64,000 nucleotides of DNA from Peribacillus frigoritolerans (GCF_004358755.1 NZ_SMZY01000002.1:1178001-1242000), one strand, 5' to 3'; counted from the first letter of the stretch, positions 26,747-37,007 are shown. Notes: generated from the letters alone by a model not told the origin. Program-made: numbers and translations.

Positions 26747-28112
26747 TCGTATTCAACTCTTTTCTATTTTCTTTTGGACTGGAGAAATATAAGGCGGCTC
26801 CAATTAAACACCATACAGCAAGAATGATCCATTCCATCGGCCAGACAAGAGCAGAAGGCATGCCAGGCAAATAGAAGCTTAAAAACACGATGCTTAATAT
26901 GATAGCAAGAGTTCCTGTTGTTTTCCAGTATTTCACTTTGTACGGACGTTCTAAATTCGGTTCTGTTTTCCGAAGCTTTAAAAAAGCAAGAGACACGATC
27001 AAATAGCCGACGACGATTCCAACTCCGCCTGCATCTACAATCCAAACGAGGGCCGGTCTGCCTAAGAAAGGAGCGATGAAGGCAAGCAGTCCCAGAAAGA
27101 GAATGGCGTTTGTCGGAGTTTTATATTTTGGATGGATATGAGCAAACCATTTAGGGATCATATCCCGAATGGCCATCGCATAGAGAATCCGGCTGCCCCC
27201 GATAATAAAGGCATTCCAGCTTGTAACGATTCCCGCTACTCCGCCCAGGACAAGAATGGTGCCAAACCATTGATTCCCGAATAAATTGACCATGGCATCA
27301 GCAGTAGCTAATTGGGAACTATTTATCTGCGACTCTGATAACCCTGTTGTAACCCCGAATACGATAAATAAATAAAACACGACAGATGTGATAATTGATA
27401 TGATCAAGATCCGGCCAATAATCTTCGGTGGTGCGTTAATTTCAGAAGCGACCTGCGGAATAACATCAAAGCCAACGAATAAGAATGGAATCATAACCAA
27501 TACGGCCATCGTCCCTCCGGCTCCATTCTTAAAAAGAGGCTCAAGGTTAGCTGTATTCCCGTTTTTAATGGCTCCGAATACTAACAGGAGGCCCACCGCG
27601 ACAATGGCAACTGTAAAAACAGACTGGAAAATGGCTGCCGGTTTTATCCCAAAGTAATTTAAAGCTGTTAAAAAAACGGCGCCGACAGATCCGATCAGGG
27701 CCCAGGTTAAGTAAACATCCCATCCCCCCAATGTCCAGAGAAAAACTTGATGCTGCACGGGATAAATATAATCTAAAACGGTAGGAAGCGCGACGGCTTC
27801 GAAGGTGATAACAGAAACATATCCAAATAAAACAGCCCAGGCTGCTACAAATGAACTCCGTCTCCCAAAAGCACGCAAGACGAAAACCAGTCCCCCGCCT
27901 GTTTCCGGAATAGCTGCTGCAAGCTCTGCATAAGTTAAGCCAATGAAAATAACCAATAGTCCGCCAATCAAAAAGGCGATGATGCTTCCTAAAAATCCTG
28001 CTTTAGATACCCATTCACCTGACAGAACAACCCATCCCCACCCAAGCATGGCACCCATGGCTAAGAATAAGACATCTACCTTCGACATTGATTTCGAAAA
28101 ATTCTTCTCCAT
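26721..28112 (-). CDS. APC-family amino acid permease (likely GABA uptake)
   Basis: 463 residues, about 12 membrane helices. The N-terminal helix 1 motif ([15 protein letters not shown]) and [13 protein letters not shown] are APC signatures. Sandwiched between gabT and gabD, so GABA or a related amine is the likely substrate. This is inferred from context; the sequence alone only gives the superfamily. Confidence 0.9.
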   Translation of the reverse strand: MEKNFSKSMSKVDVLFLAMGAMLGWGWVVLSGEWVSKAGFLGSIIAFLIGGLLVIFIGLTYAELAAAIPETGGGLVFVLRAFGRRSSFVAAWAVLFGYVSVITFEAVALPTVLDYIYPVQHQVFLWTLGGWDVYLTWALIGSVGAVFLTALNYFGIKPAAIFQSVFTVAIVAVGLLLVFGAIKNGNTANLEPLFKNGAGGTMAVLVMIPFLFVGFDVIPQVASEINAPPKIIGRILIISIITSVVFYLFIVFGVTTGLSESQINSSQLATADAMVNLFGNQWFGTILVLGGVAGIVTSWNAFIIGGSRILYAMAIRDMIPKWFAHIHPKYKTPTNAILFLGLLAFIAPFLGRPALVWIVDAGGVGIVVGYLIVSLAFLKLRKTEPNLERPYKVKYWKTTGTLAIILSIVFLSFYLPGMPSALVWPMEWIILAVWCLIGAALYFSSPKENRKELNTNAGIVQSK

Positions 28113-28137
28113 CTAATTCCCCCCAATCATTTAGAAA

Positions 28138-29439
28138 TTATTGAAACGCCTTTTCCAAAATGGCCAGTCCTTTTGCCAATTCCTCATCCGTAATTACCAG
28201 CGGCATAAGGAAACGAATAACATTGCCCTTTAAACCGGCAGAGAGGAGCAATAAACCATTTTCATTTGCGTACTTCACAATTTCTGCTGTCTTCTTTTTA
28301 TTAGGCAGCTTACTTATGCGGTCTTCCACAATTTCAACCGCGACCATAGAACCTAATCGGCGAATATCTCCCATGTAATCATGTTTTTCATATCGTTCAT
28401 TTAAAAAGTCTTCCATTTTTTGTCCAAGCACTTCTGCCTTTTCCGAAAGTTTTTCTTCTTCCATAATATCAATTACCGCCAATGCTGCAGCACATGCGAC
28501 CGGGCTTCCTGCATATGTGCCTCCGAGTTCTCCCGGATCAGCTACATTTAACATTTCTGTTTTCCCGACAACACCGCTTAATGGCAAACCGGCTGCCAAT
28601 GACTTTGATACTGTTATCAGATCCGGGGCTACATTAAAATGCTCAATCGCAAATACCTTTCCTGTTCTTCCAAACCCTGTTTGAATTTCGTCGGCTACGA
28701 AAACAATCCCGTTCTCCTGACAAAAATCATAAACGGCTTGTACAAATTTAATAGGAGGAATAATAAATCCGCCCTCACCCTGGACAGGCTCCATGACAAC
28801 ACAAGCAACTGTTTCCGGAGCAACTGCAGCTATGAAGAACTCCTTAAACTCTTCAATTTTCATGTCTACATAGGATTCTTCCGTCATTTCATTTGGTTTT
28901 TGATAGAGATATGGGAAAGGAGCCTGATAGATTTCCGGAGCAAACGGCCCAAATCCAAATTTATATGGTTTTACTTTACTGGTCATCGTCATTGTCAAAT
29001 TCGTTCTGCCATGATAACCGCGGACAAAGGAAACGACAGCTTGTCTTCCTGTATAGCGGCGGGCTATTTTGATTGCATTTTCCACAGCTTCAGCTCCTGA
29101 ATTAAATAAAATAGCCTGCTTGTCAAAGCTGCCTGGAGTGATGCGGCATAATTTTTCTGCCAGATTAATATAGCCTTCATACATCATGACATTAAATCCA
29201 GGATGCAAAAATTTATCGACTTGCTCTTTCACTGCCTGGGTTACTTTTGGATGACTGTGCCCTACATTCAAAGTGCCGATCGCACCTGCAAAATCTATCC
29301 ATTCATTCTGATCAATATCTGTAACTGTTGCACCGGAAGCATATTGCGCAATGTTCAAATTTCCATTGCTCACACCTTTCGGGACATACTTCCTTCTTTT
29401 CTCTTGTAATTCTTTTGTAGTTGAATGTGCAGTTATCAT
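28138..29439 (-). CDS. gabT: 4-aminobutyrate aminotransferase
   Basis: 433-residue class III PLP aminotransferase. Visible: FNSGAEAVENAIKIAR, the cofactor Asp in VFVADEIQTGFGRTG and the Schiff-base Lys in TVSKSLAAGLPLSG. Transfers the amino group of GABA to 2-oxoglutarate. First gene of the operon, with an excellent AAGGAGG ribosome site. Divergent from gabR with shared operators. Confidence 0.94.
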   Translation of the reverse strand: MITAHSTTKELQEKRRKYVPKGVSNGNLNIAQYASGATVTDIDQNEWIDFAGAIGTLNVGHSHPKVTQAVKEQVDKFLHPGFNVMMYEGYINLAEKLCRITPGSFDKQAILFNSGAEAVENAIKIARRYTGRQAVVSFVRGYHGRTNLTMTMTSKVKPYKFGFGPFAPEIYQAPFPYLYQKPNEMTEESYVDMKIEEFKEFFIAAVAPETVACVVMEPVQGEGGFIIPPIKFVQAVYDFCQENGIVFVADEIQTGFGRTGKVFAIEHFNVAPDLITVSKSLAAGLPLSGVVGKTEMLNVADPGELGGTYAGSPVACAAALAVIDIMEEEKLSEKAEVLGQKMEDFLNERYEKHDYMGDIRRLGSMVAVEIVEDRISKLPNKKKTAEIVKYANENGLLLLSAGLKGNVIRFLMPLVITDEELAKGLAILEKAFQ

Positions 29440-29480
29440 AATAATCCTCCTTATCAGAATTTATTCATTATTATGATAAC

Positions 29481-29531
29481 TATCTGGTATAATAAAAAGT
29501 ACCAAATAGAAAATATTTTAGGTACCAGATG
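29481..29531. promoter_or_regulatory. GabR-type operator region
   Basis: Three copies of TACCARAT: TACCAGATA (minus, 29481-29489), TACCAAATA (plus, 29500) and TACCAGATG (plus, 29523), the two plus copies 23 bases apart. GabR of B. subtilis binds ATACCA repeats in the same intergenic place. A TATAAT near 29488 could be the gabR -10. Confidence 0.75.
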
Positions 29532-29544
29532 AAGAGGGATAAAC

Positions 29545-30957
29545 ATGATTTACTTTTCAATTGATAAAAAAATGGATTCCCATTTTATTTATCAGCAAAT
29601 TTATAAGGGGATTAAGGCCAATATTCTAGAAGGAAGAATGAAGCCGGATGATAAGCTCCCTTCTAAACGAATATTGGCAAAACAATTAGAGGTCAGTGTC
29701 AATTCAGTGATGAATGCCTATGATCAATTATTGGCTGAAGGATATATTTATCCCCTTGAAAGAAAGGGGTATTATGTCGAAAATATTACTCAGTTTATTA
29801 ATCAAAGAGAATCAGTGAAACATACATTGCCGGCTGATTTAATAGAAACTAGTTCTGTCAGCGAAGATAGACTATCCCTTTCTCATATGACCTCAAGCTT
29901 ATCGTTATTTCCATTTAAAGAGTGGATAAGGTGTCAGGAAAAAGCCATAAAGAATCACTCAAGAGAACTTTCGGAAATGCCCCATCCTCAGGGGCCTTAC
30001 TCAGTAAGGAAATCGATTTGCCATTTGATCGCTTTAACACGAGGGGTCATATGTGAGCCAGAACAAATTGTTATTGGTGCAGGGACAAAAACATTAGTCC
30101 GCCAATTAATGGAGCCCCGTAAAAAAGAGACCATTATTGCTGTGGAGGATCCCGGATATTCAAGACTCTATCATTTACTGAAAAAGATGGAATTTGACAT
30201 CCGCCCCGTTAAAATGGATAAAAAAGGGGTTAATATAAATGAAGTGGAACGCTCCAATGCAAATTTTGCAGTCGTGACGCCCTCCCACCAATTTCCAACC
30301 GGTAAAATTATGCCGATTGCAAGACGCATCGAACTATTAAACTGGTCGATTTCTTCTGATGACCGGTACATTATCGAAGATGATTATGACAGTGAATTTA
30401 AATATGAAACCGATCATATTCCCTCTTTGCAAAGCTTAGATCGAAATCAGCGCGTCATCTATACAGGCACTTTTTCAAAAACGATGTTTCCTGGACTGCG
30501 GATCAGTTATATGGTGCTTCCGCCCATTTTATTAAGGGAACATCGCGAGTATTATGCTGATTTAATTCAATCCAGCAACACACTGAGCCTTTTTACGATG
30601 CATTACTTTATAGAAAGCGGCGAATACATCCGGCATGTTAAACGGATGAATCACCATTATGAAATCAAAAGAAAAACGTTAATCAAAGAACTGCAGCACC
30701 GATTTAAACATAAGGTTTCTATAGAAAATGTCCCCGCAGGGCTTCACTTTCTTGCTCATTTTAAAACGCAGCTGGATTATGGGGAAATTGAAAAAAGAGC
30801 AATCGAAGAAAATCTGGAAATCTATACAATGAGACGTTTCATGCTAAAGAACAGCATAATAGAAGAAAACAGAATCAGTCTCGTTCTCGGATTTGCCAAT
30901 ATTCAAGAGAAAAAAATAAAAGAAGCAGTGAATCGGCTGTATTTGATATTTTCTTAG
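29545..30957 (+). CDS. gabR: MocR/GabR-type transcriptional regulator
   Basis: 470 residues. N-terminal GntR-type winged helix (IYQQIYKGIKANILEGRMKP; SKRILAKQLEVSVNSVMNAY), then an aminotransferase-like PLP domain with IIEDDYDSEF and the Lys in YTGTFSKTMFPGLRISYM. GabR activates gabT/gabD when GABA reacts with PLP and represses its own gene. Divergent position and operators fit. Confidence 0.94.
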   Translation: MIYFSIDKKMDSHFIYQQIYKGIKANILEGRMKPDDKLPSKRILAKQLEVSVNSVMNAYDQLLAEGYIYPLERKGYYVENITQFINQRESVKHTLPADLIETSSVSEDRLSLSHMTSSLSLFPFKEWIRCQEKAIKNHSRELSEMPHPQGPYSVRKSICHLIALTRGVICEPEQIVIGAGTKTLVRQLMEPRKKETIIAVEDPGYSRLYHLLKKMEFDIRPVKMDKKGVNINEVERSNANFAVVTPSHQFPTGKIMPIARRIELLNWSISSDDRYIIEDDYDSEFKYETDHIPSLQSLDRNQRVIYTGTFSKTMFPGLRISYMVLPPILLREHREYYADLIQSSNTLSLFTMHYFIESGEYIRHVKRMNHHYEIKRKTLIKELQHRFKHKVSIENVPAGLHFLAHFKTQLDYGEIEKRAIEENLEIYTMRRFMLKNSIIEENRISLVLGFANIQEKKIKEAVNRLYLIFS

Positions 30958-30980
30958 ATGTTTTTCATGTAAGCTATAAC

Positions 30981-31017
30981 AAAAAAGTCCAAATCAGATG
31001 CGATTTGGACTTTTTTT
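30981..31017 (+). terminator. gabR terminator
   Basis: AAGTCCAAATC pairs with GATTTGGACTT, followed by T7. Confidence 0.88.
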
Positions 31018-31042
31018 GCTCATCTATAAACCAATATACATT

Positions 31043-31183
31043 TTATCTAGGACGAAGTTCCTGATAAAACTGTACAGCAGGCAAATGACCAGATGCCACT
31101 TGCACACGAGGCGGATTTTTTACCTCTAAGGTTAAAATACTGAGAATAAACAGAATCACGAGTACAATGGATGTAAGTGATAT
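31043..31183 (-). CDS. candidate 46-residue membrane protein with ATA start
   Basis: Open frame of 46 codons. An N-terminal hydrophobic helix (SIVLVILFILSILTL) is followed by a polar tail ending QFYQELRPR. AAGGAG lies 7 bases before an ATA codon, exactly where an ATG is expected; no ATG, GTG or TTG fits, and a stop codon lies just upstream. It is either a very rare ATA start or a gene inactivated by a start-codon mutation. It lies downstream of the M48 protease gene on the same strand. No family recognised. Confidence 0.35.
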   Translation of the reverse strand: MSLTSIVLVILFILSILTLEVKNPPRVQVASGHLPAVQFYQELRPR

Positions 31184-31339
31184 GTGCAGTCTCCTTCAAC
31201 AATCAAGATCCAACTAAAACCGTTTCTCCTTTTATGTTAGATTTAGATAAAAACATAGAAGAACGATTTACTTACACGGTGTATCTCCCTTTCAACTGTA
31301 AATTATCAATATAATATCATCTTCTATAAAAATTGCAAT

Positions 31340-32725
31340 CTACTTGTTTAACAGGGCAGTAATTTCCGGCACCTTTATTTCCTCTGCAATCGAGCGGGCC
31401 GTTTCATCTTCACTTGTGGCATAATCAGGATCCGCCCCTGCATTCAACAGCAGTTCGACCATTTTTACATCTTCTTCATAAACAGCAGCAGTAAGCGCTG
31501 TTTGTCCGTAGCCGTCTTCGAGATTGATATCGGCGTTCTTTTCAATAAGCAATTCAGCTAAATCAAGATCACCTGAATAGATGATATCTACCGTAGCCAC
31601 GTCTCCATTATCTGAAACGATATTCGGATCTGCCCCATTTTTAAGGAGCAGCTCCACCATTTCAGCATTGATGATCAACTCTTCTTCGTATTCATCTGCC
31701 GGCGGATAACTTGCATACATAAGCGGAGTCATGCCCATGGCATCCTGAGCGTTTACGTCTTCCCCGCTTTCTATAAGCTCTTCTGCACGTTCTAAGTCAT
31801 TCTCTGAAGCTGCAAGCATAAGCTGGGTTGTTTCCTCGCTGTCCAGTACAAAGTCACTGTAAAGACTTGTTTTAGCAAGCATTTGAACTAAAAAGACGCT
31901 GCCAGCTCCGAGGATGAAGATCAGGGCAAATGCTCCGGCTATTCCTGCTTTAAACAAAGCAGTTGTCCTAAATGAAATGGATGGATCAGACTCGCCAAAT
32001 TTCCCATTCAGGTGATGAATCCGCTTTGGAAGTACAGGATGTGTAGATACTTTTTCACTTAACCAGACAAACAGGTTCTTCTCACGGCTGCTTTCCTGCA
32101 GATAGTCCGTTTCATTAACATATTTATAAAGCACTGGACCAATCGCAAGGACAGTCAATGCCCGTTTTGAGGCATCCAGGTCTTCCGTATAATAATGTGC
32201 CAGAGCATCACACGTATACTCACAGGCTCTTGAATAAGCGCTGCCGAGGAACGGCACCCAGTTTCCAAACAGAACAAGGAGATTTTTTAATAGGTGATTT
32301 CTTTTAATATGTGCAAGCTCATGCGCAATGACAAAATCAAGTTCTTCTTTTCCGCCCTTTACGTGCAGTTCGGCTAATCCCGAATAAAGGACAACCATGT
32401 TTCGCCCTAAAAATCTTGTCGCAAATGTATTCAGCATGCCTTCTGATTCAATAATAAAAATATCGGGAAGCTTCTTCATTTCCATTTTAACGGCAAGATC
32501 ATTCACCTTGGCATAAATCTCAGGAAACTGAGAAGGGGTAACCTTCACTCCATTGCCACGGATCACTCCGATGGAAAGCAAATGAGCAATAAGCGGGATC
32601 AGGATAAAAAGAATTAAGATGAGAAGTCCGACACCTGTAAAAATAAATAATAAGTACATTGGAATACTGATTAATAGCAGGATAATGAAATAAATATGTT
32701 CTTTTCTGTGTATATGCTCTGACAT
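31340..32725 (-). CDS. M48 metalloprotease with C-terminal ankyrin repeats
   Basis: 461 residues. Two membrane helices at about 13-55, then an HtpX-like M48 protease domain with the zinc motif HELAHIKRNH (near 139) and a downstream SRACEYTCDALA helix holding the third ligand. A further membrane helix follows (about 262-285). The last 165 residues hold four to five ankyrin repeats (NAQDAMGMTPLMYAS, NLEDGYGQTALTAAV, VELLLNAGADP). The fusion suggests a membrane-quality-control protease that docks partners via ankyrins. The ankyrins should be on the opposite side of the membrane from the protease if helix 3 spans it. Confidence 0.88.
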   Translation of the reverse strand: MSEHIHRKEHIYFIILLLISIPMYLLFIFTGVGLLILILFILIPLIAHLLSIGVIRGNGVKVTPSQFPEIYAKVNDLAVKMEMKKLPDIFIIESEGMLNTFATRFLGRNMVVLYSGLAELHVKGGKEELDFVIAHELAHIKRNHLLKNLLVLFGNWVPFLGSAYSRACEYTCDALAHYYTEDLDASKRALTVLAIGPVLYKYVNETDYLQESSREKNLFVWLSEKVSTHPVLPKRIHHLNGKFGESDPSISFRTTALFKAGIAGAFALIFILGAGSVFLVQMLAKTSLYSDFVLDSEETTQLMLAASENDLERAEELIESGEDVNAQDAMGMTPLMYASYPPADEYEEELIINAEMVELLLKNGADPNIVSDNGDVATVDIIYSGDLDLAELLIEKNADINLEDGYGQTALTAAVYEEDVKMVELLLNAGADPDYATSEDETARSIAEEIKVPEITALLNK

Positions 32726-32821
32726 TTGATCCTCCGGATTATGTAATTTTCATGTGTGATATGAACTATCCTATTTTACCTACTTTTCCGCTTGATTGGA
32801 AGGTTATTTATTCATAGAAAA

Positions 32822-32860
32822 ATAGAAAAAGAGGACGGTGTTTCGCCCTCTTTTTCTATG
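32822..32860. terminator. yhbH terminator
   Basis: Near-perfect AGAAAAAGAGG/CCTCTTTTTCT stem at the yhbH stop codon; works in either direction. Confidence 0.85.
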
Positions 32861-34028
32861 CATACATCTGCTCTTCATCTTTCCGGAAAAATCCTTTCAT
32901 CGCGTGAAACACATCGACTTTTTGCTTGAGGATATAATGGCGGAATCTTTCATCAGAGATATTCTTATAAGCGGACATTAGAGTAGAATGGCGGTTGTAC
33001 TGATTAACTTCCCCGTATCCAAACATGTTGGATACCTTCATCAGTTCTCCCACAAGCTTCACGCAGCGGGCGTTGTCGGATGTTAAATTATCTCCATCTG
33101 AAAAATGGAAAGGATAAATATTATAGCGGCTCGGCTGGTACTTTTCTTCAATGATTTCCAGTGCTTTCCGGTAGGCAGATGAACAGATCGTTCCTCCGCT
33201 TTCCCCTTTCGAAAAGAAATCTTCTTCCGAGACGACCTTTGCTTCTGTATGGTGGGCAATGAACTCAATTTCAACTTTTTCATACTTGGAGCGCAAAAAT
33301 CTTGTCATCCAAAAGAAAAAGCTTCTGGCCATATACTTCTCCCAAATACCCATGGATCCGCTTGTATCCATCATGGCTAAAACGACTGCGCGTGATTCAG
33401 GCTTCACCACTTCATTCCATGTTTTAAATTTTAAATCCTCAGGATAGATCGGATGAAACTTCGGTGCCCCTGATATCGCGTTGCGCTTATAGGCAGAAAG
33501 CATCGTTCGTTTTTTATCAATATTTCCCATCAAACCTGTTTTTCTAATATCATTGAATTCAATATTCTCTACAACAATCTGGTCCAGCTCTTTTCTCTTA
33601 AGGTTTGGCAGTTCAAGCTCTTTAAACAGCGCTTCCTCAAGCTCCATCAGCGAAACCTCTGCTTCGTAATAATCCTCGCCCGCCTGATCGCCTGCACCCT
33701 GCCCTTTTCCGGGACCATTTGCATTTGACTGAGAACCATCTCTTGCTACAACATCGCCGACTTTGCTGTCTCCATCTCCCTGACCAACATGTTTATTTTT
33801 ATCATAATTGTATCTGATTTTATATTCATCCAGTGACCTGATCGGAATCTTAACAACATCTTTACCATTTGACATCACAATATTTTCTTCTGTAATTAAA
33901 TCTGGCAAATTGCTTTTGATAGCTTCCTGAACCTTCTCCTGGTGACGTTTTTGATCGTCGTGGCCTTTGCGATGGAGGGACCAATCTTCATTCGAAATGA
34001 CAAAGTTGCGCCCATTTCCTTCTATCAT
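32856..34028 (-). CDS. yhbH: YhbH-family sporulation protein (DUF444)
   Basis: 390 residues, the same size as B. subtilis YhbH. A VWA-like fold with MDTSGSMG (metal-ion-dependent adhesion-type motif) in the middle and [20 protein letters not shown] after it. The family always travels with prkA, as here, and is linked to sporulation and stress. The molecular role is not settled. A low-complexity linker (about 95-115) is rich in Gly/Asp. Confidence 0.93.
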   Translation of the reverse strand: MIEGNGRNFVISNEDWSLHRKGHDDQKRHQEKVQEAIKSNLPDLITEENIVMSNGKDVVKIPIRSLDEYKIRYNYDKNKHVGQGDGDSKVGDVVARDGSQSNANGPGKGQGAGDQAGEDYYEAEVSLMELEEALFKELELPNLKRKELDQIVVENIEFNDIRKTGLMGNIDKKRTMLSAYKRNAISGAPKFHPIYPEDLKFKTWNEVVKPESRAVVLAMMDTSGSMGIWEKYMARSFFFWMTRFLRSKYEKVEIEFIAHHTEAKVVSEEDFFSKGESGGTICSSAYRKALEIIEEKYQPSRYNIYPFHFSDGDNLTSDNARCVKLVGELMKVSNMFGYGEVNQYNRHSTLMSAYKNISDERFRHYILKQKVDVFHAMKGFFRKDEEQMYA

Positions 34029-34347
34029 CTTATTTTCTCCCCCTCCAAAAATAATTTTGGAATAGATTCACCAAACTGCACCTATATACATAAAATAGCC
34101 TTGGGTCTAGATTCGGTATTGTTTAGATTACTCTATCCTATGCTGAAAAAAGAGATAATTGACAAATAATTTAGAAAATTAGGCTGGTCCTCATAAAAAA
34201 TAGACAAGTTTCATTGTGCATAATTATTTAACGTACATACCGGTTTATTCAACAAAGAGCTTTCATCTTGCACAGATGAGGGAAACCATTTTCATACATA
34301 TGCATTATCCATTGACCATGCTTTGTCTTGGTGTAAAAAAGGACAGA
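34029..34347. other. intergenic region upstream of yhbH
   Basis: About 320 bases without a supported gene. GGAGGGGG just before the yhbH start is its ribosome site. GTCAATTA, 14 bases, CATAGGAT (minus strand, around 34130-34165) loosely resembles a sigma-E promoter but is too weak to call. Nothing else stands out. Confidence 0.4.
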
Positions 34348-34380
34348 AAAAAACTCTCTGACAGTCATATCAGAGAGTTT
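34348..34380 (-). terminator. terminator of the 53-residue gene
   Basis: AAACTCTCTGA pairs with TCAGAGAGTTT, then T-rich on the minus strand. Confidence 0.85.
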
Positions 34381-34541
34381 TATTTTTTATCTTCATGCTG
34401 AGCAGGATCAGGTTTTTTGCCGCTTTTTTTCACTTCCTGATTGGTTTTCATATGCTCCATGATCTTCGAATGCTCTACTAAATCCTTCATATTGCGCACC
34501 ATTGAGCCGTTTTCTGTTTCTGTTTCATTTCTTTTTGTCAT
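34380..34541 (-). CDS. small hydrophilic protein, 53 residues
   Basis: Starts MTKRNETETENGS and ends PDPAQHEDKK; highly charged, no membrane segment. GGAGGTG lies at good spacing before the ATG and a strong terminator follows, so it looks like a real gene between prkA and yhbH. The composition is similar to small acid-soluble-type or other small spore proteins, but I do not recognise a family. Confidence 0.72.
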   Translation of the reverse strand: MTKRNETETENGSMVRNMKDLVEHSKIMEHMKTNQEVKKSGKKPDPAQHEDKK

Positions 34542-34693
34542 GGTAAGCACCTCCAGTCTTATTTTTACTTTTCCCGGTATTATCCAAATTGAAACCTTGG
34601 GCAGGCTGCACTATGAATATGGATGGGATACAGCCTTTGTCGAAATTTCCTCCGATAAAAACGGAAACCGTTCAGCCTCTCCATTTCCGCGTC

Positions 34694-34722
34694 AAAAAGC
34701 CGGGCACAATCACCCGGCTTTC
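34694..34722 (-). terminator. prkA terminator
   Basis: AAAGCCGGGT pairs with CCCGGCTTT, followed by T-rich sequence on the minus strand, just after the prkA stop codon. Confidence 0.88.
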
Positions 34723-34724
34723 GT

Positions 34725-36620
34725 TTACCGATTTAACAGACTGCCCACGTAACGCAGCAGGTCATTTGCAGATGTTGAGTTATAACCGTGCTCATCAATG
34801 AGTCTTTTTACAACCTCATTGATTTTCTTCAGCTGCAGCTCATCAGGTGTTTTCGATGATGTTGTAATTTTCACTACATCCTTCAGATCAGCAAAGAGCT
34901 TTTTCTGAATGGCTTCGCGAAGACGCTCATGAGAGTTGTAATCAAATCGTTTACCTTTACGTGCATATGCAGAGATTCGGATAAGAATTTCTTCCCTGAA
35001 CGCTTTTTTCGCATTTTCAGAGATTCCAATTTGCTCTTCAATGGAGCGCATCAATTTGTCGTCCGGATTCATTTCTTCCCCAGTCAGCGGATCGCGGATC
35101 TTGTTCTTATTGCAATAAGCTTCCACATTATCCAGGTAGTTATCCATAAGCGTTTTGGCAGACTCCTCGTATGAGTAAACGAATGCCTTTTGCACTTCTT
35201 TTTTCGCAAGATCATCGTATTCTTTTCTCGCAACGGAGATAAAGTTCAAGTATCGCTCGCGGTCTTCATTTGAGATGGATGCGTGCTGATCCAATCCTTC
35301 TTTTAAAGATCTGAGGACATCCAGGGCATTTATAGAAGGAATTTCTTTTCTGATGATGGTCGAAGAAATCCGGTTGATGACATACCTCGGATCAATCCCG
35401 CTCATTCCTTCATCCACATGCTCCTTTTGCAGCTCTTCAACATCGACGTTATTGTAGCCTTCAACACTTTCGCCATCATAAAGACGCATCTTTTTGACGA
35501 GGTCGATGTCGCCCCGCTTAGGATCTTTTAATCTGGTCAAAATGGTAAACATGGCTGCAACCCGCATCGTATGAGGGGCAATATGAACATTTGCTACATC
35601 ACTCTCACTGATCATCTTCTCATAAATTCTTTCTTCCTCAGAAACTCTTAAATTATATGGAACAGGCATCACGATAATTCTGGAATGCAAGGCTTCATTT
35701 TTCTTATTCGATATAAACGAACGGTACTCCGTTTCATTCGTATGGGCAACGATCAGTTCATCCGCTGAAATTAATGCGAATCTGCCTGCTTTAAAATTGC
35801 CTTCCTGGGTGAGCGATAATAAGTGCCATAAGAATTTTTCATCACATTTCAGCATTTCCTGAAACTCCATCATTCCGCGGTTTGCTTTATTCAGCTCGCC
35901 GTCAAAACGGTAGGCCCGAGGATCCGACTCTGAACCAAACTCCGCGATCGTTGAAAAATCAATGCTTCCTGTTAAGTCTGCAATATCCTGTGATTTCGGA
36001 TCTGACGGGCTGAACGTTCCGATGCCGGTCCGTTTATCTTCTGAGAAAAAGATCCGCTCAATTAACACATCTTCTATTCTGCCTCCGTACTCCTGCTCAA
36101 GTCTCATCAGGTTTAGAGGCGAAAGATTCCCCTCAATGCGAATACCATATTCCTGAAAGAAATCTTCTCTTAGATGGTGGGGAATTAAATGCAAAGGATC
36201 CTCATGCATCGGGCAGCCTTTAATCGCATACACTGCACCGCGATCCGTAAGAGAATATGTTTCAAGACCCCTTTTCAGCATCGTCACAAGCGTTGATTTA
36301 CCCCCGCTGACAGGGCCCATAAGCAGCAAAATCCGTTTCCGGACATCAAGCCGCTTAGCTGCCGGGTGGAAGTACTCCTCTACAAGTCGTTCCAGTGACT
36401 CTTCAAGTCCAAACAGCTTATGATCAAAGAACTTGTAGCGCTTTGATCCATTTTCTTCCTCTATACCGGCATCTTTGATCATATTGTAAACTCGTGAGTG
36501 AGCCGATTGTGCAACCCATGGTTTCTCTTTTAACATCTCTAAATACTCAACGAAGGTTCCTTCCCACTTCAGTCGCTGTTCATCTTCTCTGTACTTTTCA
36601 ATTTTTTTTAAGATATCCAT
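34725..36620 (-). CDS. prkA: PrkA family AAA/serine kinase-like protein
   Basis: 631 residues from the ATG at 36620 (GGAGGAGG upstream), the same length as B. subtilis PrkA. An AAA-type ATPase domain with Walker A MGPVSGGKST is followed by a C-terminal PrkA kinase-like domain. Originally described as a serine protein kinase linked to sporulation; later work suggests an ATP-dependent protease-like activity in Bacillus (from memory). Linked with yhbH as in most Bacillaceae. Confidence 0.95.
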   Translation of the reverse strand: MDILKKIEKYREDEQRLKWEGTFVEYLEMLKEKPWVAQSAHSRVYNMIKDAGIEEENGSKRYKFFDHKLFGLEESLERLVEEYFHPAAKRLDVRKRILLLMGPVSGGKSTLVTMLKRGLETYSLTDRGAVYAIKGCPMHEDPLHLIPHHLREDFFQEYGIRIEGNLSPLNLMRLEQEYGGRIEDVLIERIFFSEDKRTGIGTFSPSDPKSQDIADLTGSIDFSTIAEFGSESDPRAYRFDGELNKANRGMMEFQEMLKCDEKFLWHLLSLTQEGNFKAGRFALISADELIVAHTNETEYRSFISNKKNEALHSRIIVMPVPYNLRVSEEERIYEKMISESDVANVHIAPHTMRVAAMFTILTRLKDPKRGDIDLVKKMRLYDGESVEGYNNVDVEELQKEHVDEGMSGIDPRYVINRISSTIIRKEIPSINALDVLRSLKEGLDQHASISNEDRERYLNFISVARKEYDDLAKKEVQKAFVYSYEESAKTLMDNYLDNVEAYCNKNKIRDPLTGEEMNPDDKLMRSIEEQIGISENAKKAFREEILIRISAYARKGKRFDYNSHERLREAIQKKLFADLKDVVKITTSSKTPDELQLKKINEVVKRLIDEHGYNSTSANDLLRYVGSLLNR

Positions 36621-36705
36621 AAGGACCTCCTCCATCATTGGTGATACTTGAGCGCGATTAATACACTTTATGCAAGGATGTCCTTTAACATTCTTGTTTA
36701 ATTTA

Positions 36706-36827
36706 GAAAAGCGGAACACGACTGTTTAGACTCGGGCAGACAGATAAGGATTCGGCAGTAAAGGCGCTTTTTGCCTTTACTGCCGAATCTGTTCTGGCCG
36801 AGGGGCTAGGAGGTGGAGCTGGACAAT
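36706..36827. repeat. dispersed intergenic repeat, copy 3
   Basis: Third copy of the family at 4962 and 9298. Here the hairpin is best preserved: GATTCGGCAGTAAAGGC pairs with GCCTTTACTGCCGAATC. The tail is GGAGCTGGACAATA. Confidence 0.8.
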
Positions 36828-36871
36828 AGATAAGCGGAACCGACTGTTTAGACTCGGACAGACAGATAAGA
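36828..36871. repeat. truncated repeat head, tandem to copy 3
   Basis: GATAAGCGGAACCGACTG with GACTCGGACAGACAGATAAG repeats the first 40 bases of copy 3 and then stops before the hairpin. Suggests a partial tandem duplication. Confidence 0.75.
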
Positions 36872-36926
36872 CAGCCTGTTAAAAATCAAACAAAAAAAGA
36901 TAATTCAGGAAATGTTCCCATTTTTA

Positions 36927-36955
36927 TTCACATGATATTAGGGATAAGATATAAT
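36927..36955 (+). promoter_or_regulatory. sigma-A promoter of the 30-residue gene
   Basis: TTCACA, 17 bases, TATAAT (perfect -10), about 50 bases before the small gene. Confidence 0.75.
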
Positions 36956-37007
36956 AGGACTAGCTATGTAAGGGTCATCATTTACATATAAGGGAGGAAT
37001 CAGCACG

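Noticed and set aside
34560-34740. Possible short plus-strand gene downstream of prkA
   Set aside because: The frame runs through the prkA terminator and lacks a ribosome site.
36621-36719. N-terminal extension of prkA
   Set aside because: The internal start at 36620 has GGAGGAGG and gives the standard 631-residue length.
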